Assembly (NCBI GenBank): GCA_002221725.1
Contig: NJFT01000010.1
Location: forward strand, 62,001 to 126,000
From: Scedosporium boydii
Lineage: Eukaryota; Ascomycota; Sordariomycetes; Microascales; Microascaceae
Length of the DNA stretch: 64,000 bases
Reading direction: 5' to 3'
Shown here: positions 42,715-52,643 of the stretch, one piece after another
Layout of the letters: each line of letters starts with the position of its first letter
Position numbering within the stretch: the stretch's first letter is position 1
The notes under the pieces: model-generated
The model's input: the letters and a program-made list of their open reading frames with translations, nothing else
Told to the model about the DNA's origin: nothing
Databases searched by the model: none
Translations under genes and position numbers: made by a program

Positions 42715-44283
42715 CTACGACGGACGCTCGAGAGTAAACTGAGGCGTGCCCCCTGGTCTGAGTAGGATCTCGCCCGTCTGGCTAAACGGGTGGACTTCGC
42801 GTTGAACAATGCCGCATCCTACTAGGCGTTGCAGCGCTCCTTGAATACTCGTGTAGAATGGCTCCAACGCTCTTGCCTCGCCGTCCATGAATTCCCAGTC
42901 TTCTTCTTCCACGCCCTCTTCCGCCCAGTTAGCCCTGGTGTTGGGGATGTATATCCAGCCCCTCATATTAGTCAATTGAGCCTCGAGTGTGAGGTCTAGG
43001 AGCGTGTTGAACGTCTTTCGGATCTCTCCAAAGCCTTCGGCTCCGAGGCCGATGTGGGCTAGGAAAGTGGTGTCCCCGTTGGTTTTTTGAGCAGTACCCG
43101 TCACTGCGACTCCAACGCAGGTACCATATCCGCGTGACCACAAGTCTTTCCCACCTCTCTTAGTTCCCAGAACTCCACCCATTGGGACCTCATTGAATGT
43201 ACCTGCTGGCGGTTCGGCTCGGACCTCGAGGTTTCGCGATTCGAGATCTCTCATGGCCTTTTGCGGTGGGCCGGTCATAGGCGTGCTACAGTGCCGCATA
43301 AGAGTCTCCAGGATTGCCGCGCTGGGTGGCTCGAAACCTAGGTCGAATCCGCGCTTGGTGCGACGAGGAGTCTTTTTGTTGTTGTCGTTGTTGGGTCTGC
43401 TGCACGCGTTGGGGGCGCCGCCGTTATCCTTGTCCCTGTTGGGATCGTTGGACCTGTCAGGGGGATTGCTCTTTGGCGGCGGATCGGGCTTTGGATCCAT
43501 CTTCCTGCAACCCGCCTTGTTCTTCCGCAGACACCCCACGCTCGTAGCTGTCGAGTCAGGGGCGTTGGTAAGGCCGCCAAAGACCATGAAGATGTCAAAG
43601 TTCCAGTCTGGAACGCCGCAGGCGGGACCGACCCAACCACCAAAGAAGTTGGCAGCTTCGCCGCCATTTTCGAGGATTGTCTTGGCGCCCTGGACGGCTG
43701 CCTTCATACCTTCGCTTGCAATCCTGGCCTCGAATCCCACTGGAGTGGCGAGGGACCCGACTTCCAGGATTGTGTCAAAGACCTCGAGGAAGACGGCGCA
43801 TATAATGTTGTCTAACTTCGCCAGTCCATCGATGACTTCATTCAGAAAGAACTCAGCCACCTCGGTGATGCCTTCGCAGACGCACACGCCAGGCGTGAAA
43901 TCGTTTCCGTCATCGTCTTGCCAAACGATGCTCGGATCAATCTTATCTTTGGATTCTACAGGACCTCGACACTGTGACGTGGTATTCATTAGCAGCTTTA
44001 CCAAACTATACAAAGGTCCCGTGTTTGAAAAGAGCCAACCTACAAGAACCGGCCCATCTTGCTTCTGGACTTCTTTGCAATACTTGACACATGGACGCGC
44101 TGCCCTGTCCGGATCGTTGAGGTCAAAGTAGGAGAAGCACGAGCCAGTCTTTTCCCATGCTGCAATGGTCTGAGAGTCAGGCTGTCTTTCACGGCGTGTA
44201 ATGGCACGCGATACCGAGGGTACAGCATCAACTACAGTGGAAGTGATGCTGAGAGCGAGGAGAATTGGCAGAGTGAGCTTCAT
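42715..44283 (-). CDS. secreted multidomain protein with kexin sites and CheD/CNF1-like Cys-His core
   Basis: Single exon, 522 residues. Residues 1-20 form a signal peptide (MKLTLPILLALSITSTVVDA). The N-terminal part to about 255 has several cysteines and helical stretches. Residues 256-310 are a low-complexity Pro/Asp/Asn/Lys linker. Dibasic kexin-like sites occur at 30-31 (RR), 310-311 (KR) and 375-376 (KR). After the last one lies a compact domain with GTCVGV (Cys389), then FLAHIGLG (His410). This small-x-Cys-Val-x-Val ... His-x-x-Leu layout resembles the active sites of CheD, CNF1 and YfiH-like cysteine hydrolases/deamidases; the spacing of 21 residues is in the same range. I infer a proprotein whose last 146 residues may be a secreted enzyme. 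I cannot name a family; the CheD-like reading is a hypothesis. Confidence 0.75.
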   Translation of the reverse strand: MKLTLPILLALSITSTVVDAVPSVSRAITRRERQPDSQTIAAWEKTGSCFSYFDLNDPDRAARPCVKYCKEVQKQDGPVLVGWLFSNTGPLYSLVKLLMNTTSQCRGPVESKDKIDPSIVWQDDDGNDFTPGVCVCEGITEVAEFFLNEVIDGLAKLDNIICAVFLEVFDTILEVGSLATPVGFEARIASEGMKAAVQGAKTILENGGEAANFFGGWVGPACGVPDWNFDIFMVFGGLTNAPDSTATSVGCLRKNKAGCRKMDPKPDPPPKSNPPDRSNDPNRDKDNGGAPNACSRPNNDNNKKTPRRTKRGFDLGFEPPSAAILETLMRHCSTPMTGPPQKAMRDLESRNLEVRAEPPAGTFNEVPMGGVLGTKRGGKDLWSRGYGTCVGVAVTGTAQKTNGDTTFLAHIGLGAEGFGEIRKTFNTLLDLTLEAQLTNMRGWIYIPNTRANWAEEGVEEEDWEFMDGEARALEPFYTSIQGALQRLVGCGIVQREVHPFSQTGEILLRPGGTPQFTLERPS

Positions 44284-46990
44284 TGTGGGACGCTAGACGC
44301 TGATAGCCAACACGTCGATAAGATGGAGGGGACACTGCAGAAAAGTAACAAGAAAATGGGTTGATCGAATATTATCTTGGAGAATCTGGGTTTTTTTTAT
44401 CCAGTACCAATATTCTTGAGAACTTGCCCGTTCTTAAATACATTCGCGAGGACGCGCGGGTATTGTGAGTGTGTGCGTGTGTGTGCGGCTATTATGTGAA
44501 ACCTCACAGCTCCAAGACTCCAGCCACTGGCCCCCATGATCCTAGCAAATCCTTCAACCAACTTCTGAAAGCTCGACCCCACGGGCTCGCACACCAAAGG
44601 AAGTCTGCAACATTTTCTTTCTTTTTTTAAATGCAATTGTCTATTTAAAGGAAGCCAACTCCAGGAACGCCTTAGACACCCACCGTGGTAGAAGGTTGTT
44701 CGCATTTGTGCATGGCCTCAGGTCGATTATAATCTATTTCGGGAACATTGATCTAAAACAAGACCGACCGTTTGAAGAGCGTGAGCCTCCCTCTATAAAT
44801 GGCGATGTGAGGAAGAGTGCTGCTACGAGATCGTGCGCTTGATCTCCGAAGAGATGGGGGCTACAGTGAAATGACGGAGGAATTGTACCAGACAGTAAAC
44901 TTCCATAGTAAACCGAAGTAAAATTGGAGAAGAGATTTGGCAGAAATTCTTCGGGTATGGCGTCGTTTTGTGGAGCTCGCTCACCTTCCACTCTCTATCG
45001 TGGTTCTGTTCCTTATCATTCACATCGCCCTCTCATCTCTCGTCACCGCCGCCGTCTTCTAGAGAGTCTGAAATTTTGTTCCTTGCTTTTAACGACCAGC
45101 CTCATAATTCGTGAAGGGCCAAGTTTGTTCCTGGTGGATATAGGCCGGAAAACTGACCTTTACTACCGCCGAAAATAGCCACAGGACGACAACGCCTAAA
45201 AAGTACACGCCATACCTCTGGTAATTGCAGCTCTGCCAGTCTCCGACAGGACGCTCATGGTCGTGCAGCTAATCTGCTATAACGCGCATATCACATCAAT
45301 GAGGGTAAGTTGATCCATCAAGCCAGGTCCACTGTGAGGTACGACCGCGAGGGAGATATGCTTCGGATCAAGGTTGCTTCAAGCTCAGCCGCCATAAACC
45401 AGCACCAGGCTATCACCATTTCCCATTTCCTCTATCCATACTGTAGGGAGGAACCGCCGTGGGCTTGCGAACAAGTACTGACTATAATGGGAGGATCTGG
45501 AATTACAGTGGCTCTTCCCTACCTCCCGGACCATGTTCGGAGACGTACAACAAGCGCCAAGTGTAGGACATAACGTATTAGTTTCATTTGGGCGAACTAT
45601 AGGGAGACTTACATGTAAGCTATCGCAAGGAAAGAGCTTGTAGCGGTGGGAGCACGCTCTGATATTGAACTGGTCTTCTATGCCATATCCGAAGGCTGCT
45701 ATCGCGCTGCTGGAGATGGAGACTCGAGTAGAAAGAAGGCAGGCGGCGTCAGCAGGCGGCGTCAGCCAGAAGGAGGTGGGCGCTGTAGATCGGAATGACC
45801 CATCTGACTACGCTCCTAGCACTAAGGCGTTGTCGACCTAGCTTTCTGTATGCCATGGGAGGCCCGATCTAGGGTCTATTATCACTAGAGTAGTCCAGGC
45901 TAGACATGAGGAAGGTTCTTGAGTTGTAGTTATGGTATGTGGGCTGGCATTGATAGCAGATAGTGTCACAGCTGTGACTGTCGAGGTGATGAAAAGCCAT
46001 GGTGCTTTGATTACATATTTTGAAGAGTATTTAGCTGGTAGGCGGTGAGGTAATGTTCCCGCATCCCATAACATGGTCTGAAAAGGCGGCCAAGATCTCG
46101 AAGCCTCGAGAAGGGCTTAGACATAGACTGGAAATAATAATATGGGTTCCTCTGAGAATGGTCTGGTCACTCGGCTTTTTCGATTGTGATTCCCTGAACT
46201 GTGCCGGCGCTCGTGTTCTGTTTTACCTACGGTCTACTTATCCTCTTTCGATTTTCCATGCGGGCTGTCTCTGGGTAAAGCAGTTCACTAGAGTCCGTTT
46301 AAACATTTCCGCTCAACTTTTGGTATTCTATACCATGCTCGTTCCAGGGCTGTCCCGACTTATCTCTCCAGGTATTTTCAAACTCGTCAGATCGCCGAAA
46401 TCGATACCACCATCCAAGTTCATTAGCGTCTACACTTTCTCGTTAAACAATGGAAGGAGGAATATAACGATATGCATCTTCTGTACTATGCCTCAAGCTA
46501 AGGATGACGAAATATTTAGCTGTTGTGGCTGGGTGGACTATTTATAGTTAAAAAGGCGTAGTGGGCTTAGCTTCCCACGACGATTGGGTTCCTCTAATCC
46601 TTCCTAGGCGAAATCGGAACTATTAAGGTCGCAAGCCACGTTCGGACCATCCTCGCAGAATCTCTGTAGCAAAAGGCAGTGTCTTCGACGTAGCATAAGA
46701 GCAGAGACAACCACTCAGCACACATCATGGAAACACCCCTGTAGCAGGGATTAGTAAGTGGCTGGGGAGGATTAAATCCGGAATGACAGGTCTTGTCAGG
46801 TTGGAAAATCTGATTATTTCGGGCCAGCTGGCTTCTGGTCTTTTCCCATCTCCCAGACTCTTATTGTTATCCTCATCCCACTTCCTCATAACTTCAAGAA
46901 CAGAAAATGATAACGGAGGGTTGATAGGCAATTCGCGCCATAGAACACCCACCATCAAATTCAGAAGCCCACCAAGATCCCAACAGGCAT
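44284..46990. other. gene-poor spacer
   Basis: About 2.7 kb without a supported gene. It includes a TG-rich tract (44465-44488), an imperfect tandem GGCGGCGTCAGC repeat (45744-45768), and a plus-strand frame at 46053-46547 that resembles nothing known. Composition is mixed and stops are frequent. Confidence 0.4.
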
Positions 46991-47480
46991 TATGAGTACT
47001 CAACACTCCCTGAAGCGCTTCCAGAAGAGCTCCAACCTGGGGGGTTCATCTAGTGCGTGCTGCTTGAGAATGAAGCCGAGTCTAAGATTGCGTACAATGA
47101 CGCGGGATTAATCAAAGTCGACGATGGCGAAAAGCCCAAGGACGACACCCCGATCCAAGAGGGTCCAAATGCCCCGAATGCTCCGAATGCCACACCGCTA
47201 GTCCAGCCATGGTGGAGATAATGGTTAATCTGGATAATAATCGCAGCCATCGTGGTAGTTGTAATTGGTCTTGTCGTGGGATTGACTGTCGGCCTGTTGA
47301 CGAAGAAACACCGAGATGAACCAAAGTGAGTTCACCCCGAAAATGAAAACCGCCATCTTAACAAATAGTGAACTGATATGAACTCCTCTTTCAGACCAGT
47401 CGATACATGCACTTGGCGGGCACCTCCTCTGGGTGGTTTAGACGCACTGGCGGCCCCTAGAACTCCAGTGAACCTTGCGT
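46991..47480 (+). pseudogene. single-pass membrane protein, decayed
   Basis: One frame reads YEYSTLPEALPEELQPGG, then IAYNDAGLIKVDDGEKPKDD, and a hydrophobic span (IIIAAIVVVVIGLVVGL) followed by a basic stop-transfer KKHRDE. This layout is seen at the start of many fungal surface proteins, for example those with extracellular lectin propellers. Two in-frame stops interrupt it (TAG near 47051 and TAA near 47220). A GTGAGT donor at 47326 and a CTTTCAG acceptor at 47394 look like a surviving intron. The extracellular domain that should follow is absent. Confidence 0.5.
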
Positions 47481-47486
47481 AAGGGT

Positions 47487-47507
47487 CGCCACCTCACAGA
47501 GGTGGCG
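47487..47507. repeat. 9-bp perfect inverted repeat
   Basis: CGCCACCTC and GAGGTGGCG separated by three bases form a strong hairpin just after the membrane-protein relic. It could be a stem-loop in the 3' region or the end of a vanished element. Confidence 0.6.
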
Positions 47508-47690
47508 CCCAGCATAAGCAATCACGATAATACCACGGCACTACTTGTTCGAGAATGAAAAAAGCAATGCGGCCGCCTTAGGAAGCTTCGTCTCATTCGA
47601 TAACGTCGTGATTTACCATAGCTGACCTCTTTTTTTTCTTTCTTTTTTAACCCTTTAGAATCCTATTGAAGGTGCCCTCCTCTCCGCTTC

Positions 47691-47930
47691 ATGGGTGTAA
47701 GGGAAACCTTTGTTGCCGTAATAGCCACCAACCTGCCCGTTACATTCCCCCCACCTAAACACCGGCCCGAGCCTATAATCGCCTTTTCGAGCTTCCCTCT
47801 ACCATGTTATCGAAGGCAGCGGTTAGAAACAGTAATAGAAACGTCCCTAAGGGCCAACCATGCCGGCCCCGAGCCGATAGGCGCCGACACTTCTAGGAGA
47901 CAGAGAGCGCGGGGTCCTAGCACACTATAA
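47691..47930 (+). pseudogene. possible fragment of a fungal integral membrane (rhodopsin/PTH11-like) protein
   Basis: The start reads MGVRETFVAVIATNLPVTFP, which recalls the last membrane span and following tail (FVAVVTTNLP-type) of fungal seven-span rhodopsin-domain proteins. The rest is basic and Pro-rich to a stop at 47930. Only this 79-residue piece is seen. Confidence 0.25.
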
Positions 47931-48448
47931 CTAATATCAGTACTGAGCGTATCTAGGGGAGGTTAAATAGAAAGGTGTAGGGTATAGGTAAGCACTAAGG
48001 AGAACCACTTTCAATTCAAACACTATAGGCTTGGCGCTTATTGTGCTTATTAGATTTCGACAGGGGCGGGCGCCCCCCGTTGAGATGAGAAGATCCGGTT
48101 CGGTGTTGGGCAAACCAATCGTAGAGCGTAACATGGCTATCCCTGCTCCTTGACTGGGGCCGCCACGCTGGATCTCACGTCAGAGCAACGCGGGTTACGA
48201 ATCCTTCGCCCTAGCGTCGAAGGGATGAATTTAGGAGCTGGATCAAGTCCCGAACCAGACTCCTTGAAGAGCAGCTATAACTCCAGCAGTCCCGCCCCTC
48301 TTGGGAAGCCCTTTACCATGCATCCAAGTTCCACCCTCTCGCTTCAACTATCCGCACTTCTCTCTCTCCGACGCGTTTTGTCGATACGGGCATCTAGATC
48401 CACGGGCTTTCAATGCGCACCACTAGCGAGATACGGCCAGAACAAAAG
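47931..48448. promoter_or_regulatory. upstream region of acyltransferase
   Basis: 518-nt spacer leading to the acyltransferase; no gene and no recognised operator. Confidence 0.3.
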
Positions 48449-50031
48449 ATGGGCAAGAAACAACCCCAGTCACTGCCCCCAGTGGCCACTGACAAGGTCA
48501 TACCGCTCAACTCCTACGATGACAATGATGTCAACGCCTCAATCGTCATGTACTTTATGATCCGCTTTGACGATATCCTCGACCCCGAGAAGTTGCGCGC
48601 CGCGTTCGAAAAGCTTTTGAACCGGGAAGGGTGGAGGAAGTTGGGCGCAAGGCTCAGGATCAACGTAAGTCGTGGCCCAACTTCGAATTGTTGTCGCTTC
48701 AACCCGTTTCCCGTTGCTTCAATAGCAATTATTAACCCGTTGATTACCAACAGGCTGCCGGCAAGCTGGAATACCACGTCCCCGAACAGTACGGCGAGAA
48801 GCGCCCCGCCTTCGCCTACAGCCACGTCAACCACGACATGCCCATCGCGAAGCACCCCCTCGGATCCCAGGTCCCTAGCGGGTACGCGGGTGAAGGTCCA
48901 TCAGTCGTGTTCGAACCAAGAAAGGTCGCGGATCTGGCGGGCATCGAGACCGGGCCCAGGGTGCTGGCGGACTACGTCGGGCAGGACAGAGGCCAGCTCG
49001 GCCTCCACATCGAATCCTTTACCGACGTGACCTTGGTCACGCTGAACTGGTTGCACACTCTGTGGGATGCCATGGGTCGGAGAGAGTTCCTCCTGTCGTG
49101 GATCGCCATCCTTGAGGGCCGCGACGACGACGTGCGCCCCTTCCACGGCTTCGATAGCGACCCGCTTAAGGAGCTGGGACTGCACCCCAAGGAACCCTAC
49201 GAGCTAGCCAATCGCAGACTCTCCCTATTTCAACTCATCATCTTTGGACTCCGACGCTTCTGGGAGCAGTGGAGGCACGAAGAGGGTAGTCGAGTTCTCT
49301 GCGTCCCTAGTTCTTTCTTGCAGAAGCTTCGCGAGCAGGCTATGGCCGATCTCAAAGAAGAAGCCGCCAAGGACGGTCGCAAGGTCGACGAAGACTTCTT
49401 TCTCAGTGATGGCGACCTGCTCTTCTCTTGGATTGGTCGCTCCATCGTTAAGCACTCGCCCATCAGGCACAGCCGGACCATAGCCTTCTTCAACGCCTTC
49501 GGCATGCGTGGCCTCCTGCAAAAGGACGGCACGCTACCTTCAGATGAGGCCTACGTCTCGAACTGCGTAACCTCCGTATATACCCTCGTCTCCGCCGGCG
49601 ACGTCGTGAACCGTCCCCTCGGCTACACCGCATCGAGGATAAGGCAGACCCTCAAGGTGCAGGGAACGCGCGAGCAGCTCGAGGCCGGTCTGGCTCTCAT
49701 CAAGGAGTCGTACGAGGCGACGGGCTATCCTGCCCTCTTTGGCGACGCCACCATGCAAATGGTGATTCTATCCAACTGGTCCAAGGCCAGATTCTTCGAG
49801 ATGGACTTCTCCGCGGCCATCGTCGAAGGGTCGGGCGACCCGTCCAGGGAGGGTTCGAAGAAGCGCGGCAAACCTACTTATATCCAGCCTCTCGGCTACT
49901 CGGACTACTCGAAGAGGTGCGCGTTCAACGTGTCTGGGAAGGATAATGACGGTAACTACTGGCTGGCCGGTGGTTTGAGGAAAGCGGCCTGGGAGCGCAT
50001 GGAGGAGGCCTTAAAGCGCGGTGAATACTAA
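48449..50031 (+). CDS. acyltransferase, trichothecene 3-O-acetyltransferase/BAHD-like
   Basis: Two exons, 48449-48664 and 48754-50031, with an 89-nt intron; 497 residues from MGKKQPQ (the frame opens 36 nt earlier, at 48413). The N-terminus VIPLNSYDDNDVNASIVMYFMIRF and then LREAFEKLL-like AAFEKLLNREGWRKLGARL are typical of fungal members. The catalytic HxxxD motif is HTLWD (173-177), followed by AMGRREFLLSW. The second half shows NRPLGYTASRIRQTL and a C-terminal DFSAAIVEG in the place of the BAHD DFGWG motif. It would transfer an acyl group from CoA to a hydroxyl or amine of a metabolite. It is the nearest gene to the polyketide synthase, 2.6 kb from that gene's 3' end, and is a candidate tailoring enzyme for its product. 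Confidence 0.85.
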
Positions 50032-52643
50032 TGTTAGAGATATTTCGTTTCACGGGTTGAAAAGACGGGAAACTAGGGCGGACCACACCACACTTCTTAG
50101 GTACAATAGGCCTACTGGATGTCTTCTTATTTATATTTTAATTGTCGGCTCGCTCAGTAACCAGCTCTTGAAGGGCTGAATATCAAATGCAAGGGGTAAG
50201 CGCTCTTGTACTAACAAATGTGGGGGTAAGGGGAAAAGATGTAAGAGGGATGTGATCTGCTGAGGTTGACCGCTCAGGCCATCGATCGGGAGAATGCTCG
50301 GCGGGTGTTTCGTACCAACGCCATTGGCACATCAGAATTAGAACTAATTCTCGCCTACATGTACCTTCCATGAACTTTGCGCATGTGAGCCTGAGAGTCA
50401 AGCCCGCACGCACGTCGCGCATTCAACTATTTGCTGCCTCGCCGGGTATCCAGTGCGGCATTCCAATGACTTGCCCGATGGCGCTACCTCTCTTTGTGCC
50501 TGTCAAAGGGAAAGGGCCACAGTTGGAAGGCAGTGGCGTCGTTGTACGGTTGACGTCCGTGACCGTTCATTTTGAGATCATGAACTCCTGCACAGTGCTT
50601 CGTTTCGCGCCGTCCCCATATGCACAGACTATTTCGCCTGGGGACCGCTGTTTTCACAATATTCGATAATGGCTTCAATATTATAGCGGGATCTGCGCTC
50701 GCAGCCTCTCAATTCTGCCACTGACACTTTCGCCCCGCTGTGAAGACATTTTCGAACAGGGCAACGAGGAGACGATATATGATGCGTGAAGACGATGAGA
50801 TCGAGGATGACGATGTCGACGAAATAAAGAGGGCTATCGTTCGATACCGAAACGCGTTGGTTTGGGATAGCTCGTCAGAATAGGCAGAGTAATGTTGTCA
50901 TCGAGTTGGCGTCCGGCTCAAGTCAAGCCACGGCCGTCGCCATCGCGCGACGGCTAAGGGTGAGGAACAGTTGTCGCGTTTGTTCCCATGTAGAATAGCC
51001 ATGGTATCGATGACAACACTTCCAAATGCGTGTTGACTGGATAATTCCCTCGGGTTGCTCCTCATGACCCAAGATTCTTTCGACTAGAAAAGGCTTTGCT
51101 GCCTTGGCAACATATTGGCCCGGCGACAAAGACCTGGTTTCTACCCTTTTCTTTGACACTCTCCAGTCAGTCTTGGTGCGGCGCTCTCGTGCGGCAAGCG
51201 CAGACAACCTTCCTCCAAAGGTCGGCCAAGTATGTACAGCGAAGCCGCATCATATTGAACGCTGCGCTTGGCACGACAGTCTGGATCACCACAGGAGGCT
51301 GTAACGAAGTTGTATGAGCTTCACCATAAACACATACTCAACCGCAGCCGTTTTCTGAGTTGAAAAGTACAGGGTTTTCTTGAGGCTGAAGTCGTTAGAA
51401 GTGTTGGTGGTAAGCGCATATAGCGCAAAATTTTATGTCGATGCCGCCCTGAAAACGAGCTGGGTCGCGGCTCCATGACAGTAATTGTTGACAATTGGAG
51501 GTCTCTGGCCCTAGGACAAGTGGAGCTGGAAAGCTGACCACGCCTTCGAAAGAAACCGTATCGACGAACCCCAGGATTCTTCCATCCTCATCGCCGCGCA
51601 TGACATCCTTGACACTCAAGAGAAAATCGTCCTTCATCGTGGAATTTGTGGTCTTCGTTGAAGTTGTCCCCAGTCATTTCGGCGAGAATTGCCACGGTTG
51701 CCACTGTCGGCGGCTCAGTGGGCAGGATCGCGCTCGCAGGTCGTTGTCGAATGATGGGGTGAGGAAGCCACAACTTGACGATGATGGCAGGTTAGCAGCG
51801 GATGTAATGGCGCGAAGTTTAAATAGGTCTGACTTGTTGAGACGGAGCAGTGAAGGAGGGAAAGGCGCAGAAGGTGCTGGAAGAGGAAGCGGCTGTTGGG
51901 AAGAGATCGAGGCCAGAATTCGAGGAAGGAGCTCGAAGAGTATAAACCTGTGAGTCAAAGAGAGAGGGCACCAGAACTGACTCGACCCACTCTCGAATGG
52001 GGAAGGAACGGCGAGGGCTTGTGATTTTGTGGTTCAGGGCCAACCTTCTAGCTGCCGTTTTTGGCTCCGCCGTCTTCAGGCTTGAAAGGGCTTCACGAGA
52101 CCGTCTTTACCCCAGTCCGTCACTAGCGTTGAGAAACACTAGCAACGGGGTCAACGGGAGAGGGAACATGTTGTCTGTGGAGATGAAGGAGGGAGCTTGT
52201 CAACATGGTCAGGTGGGTGCCGGGGGGGGACTGTTCACGGCAGCCAAGATGGAAGCAAGATTTTTTTTTCATGCATTCGAATCCCGCTGTCATAGTTGAT
52301 AGCGTGTGATATTTCGCGCATCAAGCATGTGTCAAGCATGCGTGCAGGGAAGGAATGTCTTGAGAGACGTGATCGTGTGTTGATAACTTGATATTCTTGA
52401 CTTGTTCCAGTTAGTTTTCCTCCTGTATAGTAGTTTCCCTTTTGAATATCTCTTTCCCAAATCGAGTAAGTCTCGAGAATTTGGTGCACGACAGCCGATG
52501 TTCCTGTCAAATACCCACCATTGTTGCACATTGGTATACTAAATAGTTCTGGGCGAAGAGCATGTATCAATTGGAAAATAACTGAACAAAAGAAAATCAA
52601 TGTCGACTGACAGTCTGACAGTCAGTGTAGAAGTGGACAAGGA
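50032..52643. other. long spacer between acyltransferase and polyketide synthase
   Basis: About 2.6 kb. Minus-strand frame 51395-51637 looks somewhat protein-like (DEDGRILGFVDTVSFEG), and 50923-51207 contains a chromodomain-like piece (FLVERILGHEEQPEG ... HGYSTWE). Neither is complete or clearly real. Short acidic plus-strand frame at 50782-50883 (33 codons). I call no gene. Confidence 0.4.

Noticed and set aside
43193..44131. 312-codon plus-strand frame
   Set aside because: Antisense shadow of the secreted Cys-His protein, which has a clear signal peptide and kexin sites.
46053..46547. 164-codon plus-strand frame
   Set aside because: No recognisable motif and it lies in decayed, gene-poor DNA.
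51495..51953. 152-codon plus-strand frame near the PKS
   Set aside because: Low-complexity Ser/Arg-rich translation with overlapping open frames on the other strand; no family resemblance.
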